Shown one piece after another: positions 26,297 to 35,533 of a DNA stretch of 56,256 nt. Both the position numbers and the translations under genes were made by a program. How positions within the stretch are numbered: the stretch's first letter is position 1; every line of letters begins with the position of its first letter. The notes under the pieces are model-generated. The model did not search any database. It was not told the origin of the DNA and saw only the letters and a list, made by a program, of their open reading frames with translations. The DNA lies in assembly GCA_022446985.1 (NCBI GenBank), contig JAKVBD010000033.1:1-56256 (forward strand), written 5' to 3'. The DNA is from Lentisphaerales bacterium. GTDB lineage: Bacteria > Verrucomicrobiota > Lentisphaeria > Lentisphaerales > Lentisphaeraceae.

Positions 26297-27519
26297 TCGA
26301 ACAGTCCTGCTATTGATGGTAGCGGATTGTCATCGGTTTCAACAAAAAGGTGTAGCTTGTCTTTACAGGAGTTGGTTGCCCAGGTTGCAAAGTCAAAGAG
26401 GCCATTTATGTCCCAGTGTGCGGTGCCATTTTCATGCTTTTTATTTACATGTGAAGGGCAGTAACAATAACCTGGTTCAATGCCGCGAATTATGATGCCG
26501 TGTAAACCTTCAATATTTTGTAGTTTGCGAATAATTTTTTTGGCCTGGCCGATCACAGATTTAACAGACCAACAAGCTTGGTTACTTTTTATACCGCGTA
26601 TGTAGTCATATTCAGATAAGGTTTTTACCTGATCCTGACTCCAGGAAAGTTTGCTGAAATCTAAAACAGCGTATGAGTAAAAATTGCTGTTGGCGATCTC
26701 TTCTTTTAACGAATTGGTGTCGATTTCACCTTTTGGGGAATATTTAAGATCGATTTTATTATGCTTAGGTAGCTTTCTATTTGCACCATTTTCACGCCAG
26801 GCGATATACCAGGAAAATCTGTAGGGACGCAACTCTGGGGTAAAGTTTTCGCAGCAGGCGAGAGGTTCGCGAATAAACTGCAGGCCATCTTTTGTCAAAA
26901 GAATTTTATAGCTGCCACTTTCTGGCGCATAGCCGATGTTTTCTTCCCAACGCCAAATGTCTGATCCGGTACCAACTTCAATAGCTGTTCCATTTGGTCT
27001 TTTGAATACAATTGATAGTGGTGGCCGGTGCCAGTGTCCGAGCATAATGTCTTTGCCTTGGTGCTCGGGTACCTCAAAAGTTCGAACTGTACTACCGTGT
27101 ACTTGGTGGGATGCGGGTGGAGTTACTGTAAAGTTTGACCACTTTCCTGGCAGCATTAAGGAACCAATTGAAAAATGCCTGGGTATTTCAAGGCCTTCTT
27201 GAAACTGGATGTCAGTTGTGACTTTTAATCTTTTATTTGAATAGCGATAGGCTTGTTTGTAATTAGCCTGAGTACCTCCACAAGGCAAAAAACCATCGAA
27301 CTCTAGAACTGATGTGCCTGCTTTGTGATAGTCTTTGATTTTTTTGGGTACTGTCCCGCTTTCTTTGACGGTACCAATATAGCCTCCGCAATTTTCGACG
27401 AGCAGATCATTGTTATAGGTTAAGGACACTGGACCATTACTACCAGCAAGTGGATGTATGGCCAGCCATTTTTCGGATTCATCAAAGATCTGAAATTCTT
27501 GTTCTGTTTTATTAAGCAT
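26293..27519 (-). CDS. Unknown 408-residue protein coupled to rbgA
   Basis: I do not recognise a family. The protein has no signal peptide and no transmembrane segment. The first two-thirds look beta-rich, with many aromatic and Gly residues (HPLAGSNGPVSLTY, MLGHWHRPPLSIVFKRPNG, EVGTGSDIWRWEENIGYAP). The last third is alpha/beta (AVLDFSKLSWSQDQV, IEGLHGIIIRGIEPGYCYCP) and contains a cluster of Cys and His (YCYCPSHVNKKH) that could bind a metal. The overall plan could be a carbohydrate-active or galactose-mutarotase-like sandwich plus a second domain, but I cannot support that. Its stop overlaps the rbgA ATG as ATGA. The ATG start has no clear ribosome site. Confidence 0.6.
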   Translation of the reverse strand: MLNKTEQEFQIFDESEKWLAIHPLAGSNGPVSLTYNNDLLVENCGGYIGTVKESGTVPKKIKDYHKAGTSVLEFDGFLPCGGTQANYKQAYRYSNKRLKVTTDIQFQEGLEIPRHFSIGSLMLPGKWSNFTVTPPASHQVHGSTVRTFEVPEHQGKDIMLGHWHRPPLSIVFKRPNGTAIEVGTGSDIWRWEENIGYAPESGSYKILLTKDGLQFIREPLACCENFTPELRPYRFSWYIAWRENGANRKLPKHNKIDLKYSPKGEIDTNSLKEEIANSNFYSYAVLDFSKLSWSQDQVKTLSEYDYIRGIKSNQACWSVKSVIGQAKKIIRKLQNIEGLHGIIIRGIEPGYCYCPSHVNKKHENGTAHWDINGLFDFATWATNSCKDKLHLFVETDDNPLPSIAGLFE

Positions 27520-27668
27520 GCAGTTTTTAATTTTAGTTCGTAAGTTGCTGTCGTATTCTTAGACAATTAATGTTGTCGAATTTAACTACTTAGGTATTTT
27601 TAGCAAGCTCATCTATAGTAGCTTAAGAAAAACTATAATTAATATTACAAAAAGAATTTTAAAAAATC

Positions 27669-28367
27669 ATGAGTGAAGTTTGGGACTTATGGCAGGATGG
27701 AGCTCATTCTGCCTACGATAATATGGCGATAGATGAAGCCTTGATGCTGACGGCAGAAAAACGCGGTAGGCCAATTTTGCGTTTATACGAATGGCATGCA
27801 CATTCGGTGTCTATTGGTTATGTTCAAAAAATGTCTAAAGTTCCTGAGTGTAAAGGTCTTGTAGTCAGGCGCCCAACTGGCGGAGGAATTGTCTATCATC
27901 AGCATCACTTTACATACACTGTTGTTTTGCCAAATGATCACTGGGTCGTAAAGGATACTAAGCCTGTGGAAAGCTACGCTTGGTTGAATCGTGCTATACA
28001 GTCTTCTCTTAAGTTGTTGGAAATGAAGAGTCAATTAGCTCAAGAGGAAATACCGAAATCAGTAGATCGAGCAGGTATGGTTTGTTTTGTGACGCCTACA
28101 AAGTACGATCTTTTAGCTGACTCGAGAAAGATTGCCGGCAGTGCACAACGTAGGGCTAAAGAAGGGATGTTGCACCAGGGTTCTATTGAAATGGAAGGGA
28201 TTTTAGAGTTCTCGGCAGAGAAAATGCGTAAAGTACTACCTCTAGGATTTGCAGAGGTTCTTAAGTGTGATTTTGCACCATTTGAGGCGGATGATGAGCT
28301 TAACTCCCTCGCAAAAAATATTTCGGATGTGAAATACTCTACTAGTGAGTGGAATTGCAAAAGGTAA
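27669..28367 (+). CDS. Lipoyl/octanoyl transferase (LplA/LipM family)
   Basis: A BPL/LPL-fold enzyme that attaches lipoate or octanoate to carrier domains such as those of pyruvate dehydrogenase and GcvH. The family motifs are RRPTGGGIVYH (residues 67-77) and the lysine loop DSRKIAGSAQRR (K154). C139 in MVCFVTPTKYDLL aligns with the catalytic Cys of LipM-type octanoyltransferases. It is absent from ATP-dependent LplA ligases. That points to LipM (octanoyl-ACP as donor), though a ligase cannot be excluded. The length of 232 residues is short for LplA and lacks its C-terminal domain. A FIST gene follows 12 bases on. Confidence 0.85.
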   Translation: MSEVWDLWQDGAHSAYDNMAIDEALMLTAEKRGRPILRLYEWHAHSVSIGYVQKMSKVPECKGLVVRRPTGGGIVYHQHHFTYTVVLPNDHWVVKDTKPVESYAWLNRAIQSSLKLLEMKSQLAQEEIPKSVDRAGMVCFVTPTKYDLLADSRKIAGSAQRRAKEGMLHQGSIEMEGILEFSAEKMRKVLPLGFAEVLKCDFAPFEADDELNSLAKNISDVKYSTSEWNCKR

Positions 28368-28379
28368 TAAAAAAATTTT

Positions 28380-29561
28380 ATGAAGTGGGCATCGGCTTTT
28401 TCAGATACAGATGACTATGAAGAAAGTATAAGTAACTGCATAGTTCAGATTGAGCGTCAGGGTTGTTCGGAACCTCAAATAATGTTTGTTTATTTTAGAC
28501 CTTCTTTTTTTGGAGTGTCTTTACAGATAGCCAATATAGTTGAGAGGGCCTTCCCCAGTGCTCATGTTGTTTGTTGCGGTTCTGCCGCGATGATGTCTGG
28601 CTTGGAAGAGCTCTCTGAGGGTAGTTGTATAACTCTTATGGCTGGAGAGCTTCCAAATGTTGAAGTGGATGTTGCTCATATAGATCCTGCGAAAGAGCCA
28701 GGGGCAGATGCATCTCCTAATCGGTGGTATGACTTTACACAAATTCCTAAGAAATATAATCAGAATTTTATTGTTTTGGCGGATCCTTATTCTTTGCATT
28801 TAGAGAATGTGCTTAAGGGTATGGATTACGCCTATGAAGCGACTCTGGTGGGAGGCTTTGCCTCTGGTATGCAGTTTAAAGGTGAAACTGTCTTAATCGT
28901 AAATGGAGTAGTTTATAATTATGGAGCGATTTTAGTTTCGCTGTCAGGTGCGATTGATCTGGTGCCGCTAGTTGCTCAGGGCTGCAGAGGTATAGGTGAG
29001 GATCTCGAAGTTACAGAGTGCAATGAAGTTGTCTTAGAGAAAGTAAATGGAAGAAGTCCAATGCTTTGTTTGAAGGAAGTCGCAGAAGGTTTGACAGAAT
29101 CAGATAAAACACTACTACACCAGTCTTTGTTTATAGGTGTTGAGATGGATAGTCTATCAATGGAAACAAAGAATAGTGAGTATCTTATTCGCAATATTCG
29201 AGGTATAAACCCTGAAAGTGGCGCGTTAGTTGTTGGGGATCATATACAGGAGGGCCAGACTGTTCGATTTCATATTCGTGATCCACAAAGCAGCCAGGGT
29301 GAATTAATGAGTATGGTTGATCAGTATAAGATAAAGATGTCCACCCGAGAGTGCCGCGGAATGATGGTATTTTCCTGTTTAGGTCGGCTGGCAGATTTTT
29401 ATGGAGAAGAGAGTGTAGATGCTAGTATAGCCAGTACCGTTAATGAAGAGGCCCCATTATCTGGATTGTTTTGCAGTGGTGAAATTGGACCTATTTATGG
29501 TAGCTCTTATATACACGGCTATACAGCAGTTGTGGCATTTTTTTATGAGACGGTTAAGTAA
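28380..29561 (+). CDS. FIST domain sensory protein
   Basis: FIST proteins are soluble signal-transduction modules thought to bind small ligands such as amino acids. Both halves are present in the 393-residue product: FIST_N (about residues 20-215; IMFVYFRPSFFGVS, VVCCGSAAMMSGLEELSEGS, TLVGGFASG) and FIST_C (about 225-385; VNGRSPMLCLKEV, MMVFSCLGRLADFYGEES, LSGLFCSGEIGPIYGSSYIH). No kinase, GGDEF or receiver domain is attached, so a partner must carry the output. No ribosome site is evident before the ATG. It ends three bases before a convergent gene. Confidence 0.92.
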   Translation: MKWASAFSDTDDYEESISNCIVQIERQGCSEPQIMFVYFRPSFFGVSLQIANIVERAFPSAHVVCCGSAAMMSGLEELSEGSCITLMAGELPNVEVDVAHIDPAKEPGADASPNRWYDFTQIPKKYNQNFIVLADPYSLHLENVLKGMDYAYEATLVGGFASGMQFKGETVLIVNGVVYNYGAILVSLSGAIDLVPLVAQGCRGIGEDLEVTECNEVVLEKVNGRSPMLCLKEVAEGLTESDKTLLHQSLFIGVEMDSLSMETKNSEYLIRNIRGINPESGALVVGDHIQEGQTVRFHIRDPQSSQGELMSMVDQYKIKMSTRECRGMMVFSCLGRLADFYGEESVDASIASTVNEEAPLSGLFCSGEIGPIYGSSYIHGYTAVVAFFYETVK

Positions 29562-29564
29562 GGC

Positions 29565-30029
29565 TTAGCTCATGCTGGTTGTTTGAGCGGATTCTAGATC
29601 GACAAATAAAATAATTTCTTCTCTTGGGTCATTGCAGTCGGTGCTTGCGTTTAAGAGCCAGTCAATGATGTGTTCTGCTTTTTCAGGGGTCCATCCATAT
29701 AGAGACATTTCCTGGGTTTGACACCATTTTTCAAGGATATCGTGTTTCTGTTCTTTATTTAGTGATTTTAGACATCTAGCAAGGCTACTTGATGAGCTTA
29801 TGAAGATGGGGCCTGAATCTTCTTCAAATCTATGGATAATTGAGTAATCTCCCTTTTCACAAATGTGGTAGTAGTCTTCCCCTGACAAGATGGATTCAAG
29901 TTTTGTAAGAGTTGTAGGGTCAATTCCGTTTGACTCTATACCATTGAACTTACTTTTGATGTCATCTTGTTTTTCGAGCTTATAAATGTCCTCTTTTTTG
30001 GACTTAAAAAGATATGAATTTATAGACAT
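29565..30029 (-). CDS. Unknown cytoplasmic 154-residue protein
   Basis: I do not recognise a family. The protein has no signal peptide or membrane segment. It starts SINSYLFKSKKEDIYKLEK and has a Ser-rich stretch (FISSSSSLARCL), a Trp-containing helical region (KWCQTQEMSLYGWTPEKAEH) and an acidic end (REEIILFVDLE). The shape suggests a small single-domain globular protein. It lies alone on the minus strand, convergent with the FIST gene and 185 bases upstream of the ribD end. Genes of this size and style are often immunity or stress proteins, but nothing here proves that. Confidence 0.55.
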   Translation of the reverse strand: MSINSYLFKSKKEDIYKLEKQDDIKSKFNGIESNGIDPTTLTKLESILSGEDYYHICEKGDYSIIHRFEEDSGPIFISSSSSLARCLKSLNKEQKHDILEKWCQTQEMSLYGWTPEKAEHIIDWLLNASTDCNDPREEIILFVDLESAQTTSMS

Positions 30030-30166
30030 GATAATTCCCTAATTTCCCTATAATTATAAACACACAATATCCATTATGTAATCTTTGGATTGAAAATGCA
30101 AATAGAATGATCTGTGCAGTTTTGGAGTCTACTTTTTAAGACTTAATTACTTTATAAAGATAATAT

Positions 30167-30187
30167 AACTTTAGTTGTATTAAAGTT
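30167..30187. repeat. Inverted repeat between unknown gene and ribD
   Basis: AACTTTA (30167-30173) and TAAAGTT (30181-30187) form a perfect seven-base inverted repeat with a seven-base loop. A second small hairpin, TTCGG/CCGAA (30186-30201), overlaps it and lies just after the ribD stop on the minus strand. The second could be a weak terminator, since its tail has few T residues. Confidence 0.3.
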
Positions 30188-30214
30188 CGGTTTATGCCGA
30201 ATTGTATATTTTGT

Positions 30215-31258
30215 TTAGAGGAGGTGTTTTGGGAGTTGGTAGAGGTCATTTAAGTAGCCGGTTATGCAGAGATCATTTCCAAAAGACTTGTGAGCCCATT
30301 TTCTGACATTGATGGAGTCATCTAGTGAATCAGGAGAAAGCCCTCCTACGACAGGTCTGCTATCTCTACCAGTAAGAATTTTCGGGGCGATGAAAAAACA
30401 AATTTCGTCTACGATGTCAGAGGAGAGGGCGTTTGCTGCTAGTTCACCACCACCTTCCAGTAATAGAGAAGTGTATTCTCTATCAGCGAGCTCAGTTAGA
30501 AAAGAGTTCCATGAGTCTTTGTCTATCGGTTTTTTATATTCCGCTGCTGCTCCATCCTTATCGAATACTTTAGCATTCTCAGGCAGGTCTTTCCGAGAGC
30601 TCCAAATGTAACGTTTGGGTTGTTTCCAATTCTCAAGGGCAACTTTCAGGCCGGAGTCATCAAGTTTGACAGTTTCGCCTCCAACCATAATGGCATCACA
30701 CCATTGTCTCAGTCTTTGTACTTCTTCACGGGCTTCAGGTCCAGTTATCCATTTGGATTGCCCGGTTTTTGTGGCAATTTTTCCATCCAGTGTCATTGCC
30801 ATTTTCAGGATCACATAAGGTTTACCTTGGCTTATCCATTTGAAAAAGCCGGGGTTAAGACTCCAGCACCTTTCTGAGATGATGTTTGTTGTGACATCTA
30901 TATTTTGATCTTGCAGTATTTTTACTGCTCTGCCGGCATGGTCGGGGTTAGGATCGAGTGTGCCTATGACGACACGTTTGATTTTGTTATCGATGATTTT
31001 TTGTGTGCAGGGAGGTGTCCTGCCATGAGTTGAGCAGGGTTCAAGAGTGACATAGATAGTAGCACCAGTGTAATCGATATTCTCTTTGAGGCAGTCAACT
31101 TCAGCATGTGCCAAGCCGGCTTTATGATGATATCCGGTACTGATTAATTTGTTGTCTTTGACTGCTACAGCACCGACAAGTGGGTTTGGTGAGGTTTGTC
31201 CAAAAGCTTTTAGGGCTTCATCGCAAGCCAAATTCATCCACTTTTCGTCATCGGTCAT
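30215..31258 (-). CDS. ribD: Riboflavin biosynthesis deaminase/reductase RibD
   Basis: RibD catalyses two steps of riboflavin synthesis. The N-terminal half is a zinc deaminase on diaminohydroxyphosphoribosylaminopyrimidine (ligands H51, C75 and C84, catalytic E53, in HAEVDCLKE and PCSTHGRTPPC). The C-terminal half is an NADPH reductase (IMVGGETVKLDD, LLLEGGGELAANAL). The length of 347 residues is normal. The start overlaps the end of thiD by 11 bases, so the gene is the last of the rhodanese-thiD-ribD unit. No other riboflavin gene is present and no FMN riboswitch was recognised upstream of the unit. Confidence 0.95.
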   Translation of the reverse strand: MTDDEKWMNLACDEALKAFGQTSPNPLVGAVAVKDNKLISTGYHHKAGLAHAEVDCLKENIDYTGATIYVTLEPCSTHGRTPPCTQKIIDNKIKRVVIGTLDPNPDHAGRAVKILQDQNIDVTTNIISERCWSLNPGFFKWISQGKPYVILKMAMTLDGKIATKTGQSKWITGPEAREEVQRLRQWCDAIMVGGETVKLDDSGLKVALENWKQPKRYIWSSRKDLPENAKVFDKDGAAAEYKKPIDKDSWNSFLTELADREYTSLLLEGGGELAANALSSDIVDEICFFIAPKILTGRDSRPVVGGLSPDSLDDSINVRKWAHKSFGNDLCITGYLNDLYQLPKHLL

Positions 31259-32114
31259 TTTTAAACTCCTGATAGGTTACTTTCATATCGAGCCCACTCA
31301 CTTTACCCGGGCTGTGCATTACGAATTGCTGGTTCGAAAGGTTGTTGGTGGCTAATGTATGGTAAACATAGTTTTTTGCTAATTGGCAGGCATCAATTAA
31401 ATTATATCCTTTAGCGAGAGCTGCGCAGATTCCACTACTGATTCTGCAGCCAGTACCGTGTGAAGAGCCAATATTATGTATCAGAGGTGAATTATATTTA
31501 ATGATGTGCTTATTGGTGATGAGAAAATCAGTATTTTTATCTTCGGTATGGCCACCTTTGAGGAATATGGATACCTTGGAATCTTTTAGGAGACGATGAG
31601 CTTTAGAGATAATGTCTGGCAAGTTTGTATTAGTGGGTTCATTGAGAAGCCAGCAAAGTTCATCAAAGTTTGGAGTTATTGTATTTTCTGCTTTCAAGAA
31701 GAGCTGAAGAAACTTTTCTCTTAGCTCATTACTTAAAAATGATTTGCCGGAAGATGCTTTGAGAACCGGATCTATTACAGTTTTTTTTTCCTGGGTATAG
31801 CTGGCGATAATTTGAAGTTGTTCCAATGAGGAGATGAGCCCAGTTTTTACAAACTTCGGAGAAAAAAAAGATTCTACAGCTGCTATTTGATCTTGTAGAG
31901 CTTGATTTGAACTAGGGTTGAGACTAATGACTTTATGTCTATTTTGTGCAGTGTTTGCGGTAATCGCATTTAATCCATGACAGTCGAAGTCATTGAAGGT
32001 TTGTAAATCTGCCTGGATACCAGCTTCGCCGCCGCTATCACTGCCGGCTATAGATAGGCAGGCAGGAGTTTCTAATCGTATATTGCCTGGTAGCTCTTGT
32101 TTAAGAAATTCCAT
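31248..32114 (-). CDS. thiD: Hydroxymethylpyrimidine/phosphomethylpyrimidine kinase ThiD
   Basis: ThiD phosphorylates HMP and HMP-phosphate for thiamine synthesis in the cytoplasm. The signature ACLSIAGSDSGGEAGIQADL lies near the N-terminus (about residues 18-37). The C-terminal ribokinase-like ATP motif is SSHGTGCRISSGICAALAKG, with the GTGC anion hole. The length of 288 residues is a little above the usual 265, from a short extension before the first motif. That extension lies inside the end of the upstream rhodanese gene (43-base overlap) and has no visible ribosome site. No later ATG precedes the core domain. Confidence 0.93.
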   Translation of the reverse strand: MEFLKQELPGNIRLETPACLSIAGSDSGGEAGIQADLQTFNDFDCHGLNAITANTAQNRHKVISLNPSSNQALQDQIAAVESFFSPKFVKTGLISSLEQLQIIASYTQEKKTVIDPVLKASSGKSFLSNELREKFLQLFLKAENTITPNFDELCWLLNEPTNTNLPDIISKAHRLLKDSKVSIFLKGGHTEDKNTDFLITNKHIIKYNSPLIHNIGSSHGTGCRISSGICAALAKGYNLIDACQLAKNYVYHTLATNNLSNQQFVMHSPGKVSGLDMKVTYQEFKNDR

Positions 32115-32563
32115 TTTTTTGAATATGTGTGAACTTTAAGTGTTATTTTTCCTTCGTTCATAAATGTGCCATGGATGTGCGACCAGGCAAGGACACCTCC
32201 GGCGAGATTTAATATTTTTAGTTTTTTGTGCTTTTCTGCAAAGAGTCCACTGCGGTAGCCAATAGTGCAATAAACAATCTTAAGCTTATCTCTGTATTTA
32301 TGTAGGTTTTTGAAAAATGTATTTTCATCGATTGCTTGAGGTAGAGTCGATATTTTTTGTTCATCAGGGTTCCTTACATCAATGAGAATATATCTCTCTG
32401 GAGAAAGTTTCTTTAGCTCTTTTGCTGTAATTTGTGGGCATTTGATTTTCTCGGAGAGGGACTGATATTTATCTTCAATTATTTGTATTTGTTTTGCGTC
32501 TTTATCTGCCAGACTGAGTGAGATGAATGAAAGGTAGCAGAATGTAAATATGAATGTTCGCAT
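32072..32563 (-). CDS. Secreted rhodanese-like protein
   Basis: A 163-residue exported sulfurtransferase. A signal peptide (MRTFIFTFCYLSFISLSLADK) precedes one rhodanese domain, from about residue 40. The core stretch is YILIDVRNPDEQKIS, and the active loop is YCTIGYRSG with C99 (CxxGxR type). The following LNLAGGVLAWSHI is a normal rhodanese end. It lies upstream of thiD with a 43-base overlap. A functional link to thiamine, whose thiazole needs sulfur, is tempting. But this protein is exported, so the link is more likely only co-transcription. Confidence 0.88.
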   Translation of the reverse strand: MRTFIFTFCYLSFISLSLADKDAKQIQIIEDKYQSLSEKIKCPQITAKELKKLSPERYILIDVRNPDEQKISTLPQAIDENTFFKNLHKYRDKLKIVYCTIGYRSGLFAEKHKKLKILNLAGGVLAWSHIHGTFMNEGKITLKVHTYSKKWNFLNKSYQAIYD

Positions 32564-32696
32564 GGTTATAACTTAAATATCACAAATTATTTACCGATAA
32601 ACTAGTGCAAGTTTTAAGTGACTTTCTTAGAATATAATAGGTTTTTTGTAACTTTCCTAAGTATGGGAATATAACTTTAATCGGCGGTAAGTATCC

Positions 32697-34385
32697 ATGT
32701 CTGAAATCGAAATTGATAACGAAACACTTCCTCTCTGGCGAATTTTACTTGATCATAATGTTTTAGAAGAATCTGTTCTATTTGAAATTTATGATGTGCA
32801 TCTTGAGACAGGGAAAAGTTTATACCGCTTGTTAATTTCGAATGGGTTGATTGCAGAAGCAGATTTACTAAACTTAATTGCAGAAGAGTTACAAACCAGG
32901 GTCGTAGACCTTAAAGGTTTTGCCGCGACACAGGAACTCTTGGCTTTGGTGCCTCATGGTCCAGCGAGAATGTATAACATAGTCCCTTTTGAGTTCGTAG
33001 ATGGTAGGTTGGGCGTTGTTGCTGCAGATCCTTTAAGTTACAAATTGCATGATGAGCTGCAGTATGTGTTAAATTGTGAAGTCTACGTTCTAGTAGCAGT
33101 CCCAGAGAATGTGATGGTCGCAGTTGAGCATTTTTATCCAGTTAAAGTTGAACCTGTAGGAAATATTCTGGATGACTTAGCTGCAGTCGTAGTCAAAGAA
33201 GAGGAAGAGGTCTCTTTTGATCAGTTAAATGACACCTCAATCGTTAAGTTTGTTGATGCCGTATTGCAAAAAGCAGTAATTGATAAGGCTAGTGATATTC
33301 ATTTTGAGCCATTTCAGGATGAGTTTAAGATTCGCTGCCGCGTTGACGGTTCTCTGTATGAGGTCGAGGGGCCGCCTAAAGCTTTAGCATCTGCCATAAG
33401 TAGTCGCATTAAAGTTTTGTCAAATATGAATATTTCAGAAAGGCGTATACCGCAGGACGGTCGTATTGATTACCGTCATCAGGGACGTGCAGTGGATATG
33501 AGGGTTTCGACTCTGCCTACTCAGTATGGTGAAAGTATTTGTATAAGGGTGCTGGATCGAGAGAATACCTCACTGTCATTGGAGACGCTGGGGTTTAGTG
33601 ATAGGATTCGAGAGCAGATTGATCGTTTGATTAAGCGACCAAATGGTATTTTCATTGTGACTGGCCCGACAGGTTCAGGTAAGTCCACTACTTTGTATTC
33701 ATGTCTTAATGAATTGAATACTTTAGATACTAAAGTTCTTACTGCTGAAGACCCGGTGGAGTATGATATTGAGGGTATTATGCAGGTGGGTATTAAGGAG
33801 AATATAGGTTTGACTTATGCTCGGGTCTTACGTTCTTTTCTACGTCAGGATCCAGATAAAATTATGGTTGGTGAGATTCGAGATGGTGAAACTGCTAATA
33901 TTGCCATCCAGGCAGCTTTGACAGGTCATACAGTTTTTACGACATTGCATACAAATGATGCAGCTGGAGCAGTGGCGCGTTTGATAGATATGGATGTTAA
34001 GCCTTTTTTATTAGCTGCATCACTTATAAGTGTCTTGGGGCAGAGGCTTTTGAGAAGAATCTGCAGCGATTGTAAGACTACCTATAAGCCTGGTAAACGG
34101 GATATGGATTTGTTGGAGTTGACTGAAGAGATTATTAAAGATAAGCCATTTTATTATGGTAAGGGTTGTGAGTGTTGTAATAATACAGGGTATAGAGGGC
34201 GTGTCGCTTTGCATGAAATGCTTGAAGTGACACCAACGATAAAAGCGTTAATTTCGAAGGGCGCTCCTTCTGCCTCGATTCAGTCACAGGCAGTCAAGGA
34301 AGGTATGGAAACTATGAGAATGCACGGAATTCGAGAGATTTTGGCTGGAACTACCACTGTTGAAGAAGTAATTAAATATACCTAA
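32697..34385 (+). CDS. pilB: Type IV pilus/type II secretion assembly ATPase (PilB/GspE)
   Basis: This is the hexameric cytoplasmic ATPase that extends type IV pili or drives type II secretion. An N-terminal MshEN-like domain (about residues 10-150) precedes the ATPase. The Walker A motif is GPTGSGKST (323-331), the Asp box and Walker B lie in FLRQDPDKIMVGEIRDGE, and the His box contains ALTGHTVFTTLHTNDA. A zinc site is formed by CSDC and CECC (ICSDCKTTYK and GCECCNNTGYRGR). The length of 562 residues agrees. It is followed by pilT and pilC. A TATAAT hexamer sits about 60 bases upstream, without a clear -35. Confidence 0.93.
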   Translation: MSEIEIDNETLPLWRILLDHNVLEESVLFEIYDVHLETGKSLYRLLISNGLIAEADLLNLIAEELQTRVVDLKGFAATQELLALVPHGPARMYNIVPFEFVDGRLGVVAADPLSYKLHDELQYVLNCEVYVLVAVPENVMVAVEHFYPVKVEPVGNILDDLAAVVVKEEEEVSFDQLNDTSIVKFVDAVLQKAVIDKASDIHFEPFQDEFKIRCRVDGSLYEVEGPPKALASAISSRIKVLSNMNISERRIPQDGRIDYRHQGRAVDMRVSTLPTQYGESICIRVLDRENTSLSLETLGFSDRIREQIDRLIKRPNGIFIVTGPTGSGKSTTLYSCLNELNTLDTKVLTAEDPVEYDIEGIMQVGIKENIGLTYARVLRSFLRQDPDKIMVGEIRDGETANIAIQAALTGHTVFTTLHTNDAAGAVARLIDMDVKPFLLAASLISVLGQRLLRRICSDCKTTYKPGKRDMDLLELTEEIIKDKPFYYGKGCECCNNTGYRGRVALHEMLEVTPTIKALISKGAPSASIQSQAVKEGMETMRMHGIREILAGTTTVEEVIKYT

Positions 34386-34444
34386 AGTTCAAAATTTAAC
34401 AAAATCTAAAAAAATAACAGCGTATTTTTGGAGACAGTGAACTT

Positions 34445-35503
34445 ATGATTGAAATGCCCGATCTCTTACAATTAGTTCTGGATGAAGGCGCCAGTGACTT
34501 ACATATTACTACCGGAGTTCCTCCTATGTTGAGGATGAATGGCTCATTGACTCCGCTTGATACACCGCCTTTAAAGCCAGAAGATACAGAAAGACTCATG
34601 AAAGCTATCACCTCTGATACTCGCAGAGCAGAGATTAGTGAGAAAGGTGGAGTTGACTTTGGTTTTAGTTTTGGCACTCAAGCACGTTTTCGTGTAAGTG
34701 TTCTGAAACAAAAAGGCTGTTATGGAATGGTTCTTAGGACTATCTCAAACGCACTTTTAACTCTAGAACAGATTGGTCTGCCTGCATCTGTTAAAGATCT
34801 TCTTTATAAACCAAGAGGTCTTGTTCTGGTAACTGGCCCAACAGGTTCTGGTAAGTCAACAACGCTCGCTTCTATGATTGATGTGATTAATAAAGAACGT
34901 GACGTTCATATTATCACAATTGAAGATCCGATAGAATTTTATCACGAGCATAAGCAAAGTGTAGTAACTCAGCGTGAAGTAGGTGTTGATGTACCTTCAT
35001 TTGCAGAAGCTCTCAAGAGAGCCCTTCGACAAGACCCGGATGTTATCCTCGTCGGTGAGATGCGTGACCTCGAAACGATTGGTGCTGCTGTAACTGCAGC
35101 AGAAACAGGTCACTTGGTTTTTGGTACTCTGCATACTACTGGTGCCGCAGAGACAATTGACCGTATAGTTGATGTGTTCCCAACAGATCAACAGGAACAG
35201 GTAAGATCACAGTTAGCTAATGGGCTAGAGGCTGTTATTTCACAGTTACTCCTTAAGCGAATTGATACAGGTGGTCGTGTAGCAGCATTTGAGATCATGG
35301 TCAAGACAGCCTCGATTCAGGCCTTGATTAGAGACAACAAGACATTTAGAATAACCTCCGATATCCAGACTGGTGCAAAGTATGGTATGGTTACTTTAGA
35401 TGCACACTTATTGCACTTGTATGAGTCTGGGATGATTTCATATGCAGACCTAATTACTAAGTGTCGTGACGTAGAAAGCATGAATGCGAATCTGCAAGGT
35501 TAA
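34445..35503 (+). CDS. pilT: Pilus retraction ATPase PilT
   Basis: PilT is the cytoplasmic hexameric ATPase that powers pilus retraction and twitching motility. At 352 residues it lacks the long N-terminal domain of PilB. Motifs are [18 protein letters not shown] (residues 8-25), Walker [10 protein letters not shown], Walker B in [18 protein letters not shown], and the His box with [17 protein letters not shown]. The AIRNLIRE-type C-terminal retraction motif is represented by ALIRDNK, so it is divergent. It lies 59 bases after pilB and 30 bases before pilC. Confidence 0.94.
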   Translation: MIEMPDLLQLVLDEGASDLHITTGVPPMLRMNGSLTPLDTPPLKPEDTERLMKAITSDTRRAEISEKGGVDFGFSFGTQARFRVSVLKQKGCYGMVLRTISNALLTLEQIGLPASVKDLLYKPRGLVLVTGPTGSGKSTTLASMIDVINKERDVHIITIEDPIEFYHEHKQSVVTQREVGVDVPSFAEALKRALRQDPDVILVGEMRDLETIGAAVTAAETGHLVFGTLHTTGAAETIDRIVDVFPTDQQEQVRSQLANGLEAVISQLLLKRIDTGGRVAAFEIMVKTASIQALIRDNKTFRITSDIQTGAKYGMVTLDAHLLHLYESGMISYADLITKCRDVESMNANLQG

Positions 35504-35533
35504 TAAAGTCCAAGCAAATTAAGGAATAGATAC

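Noticed and set aside
28521..28799. Minus-strand open frame inside the FIST gene
   Set aside because: It overlaps the FIST_N domain antisense and has no coding features of its own.
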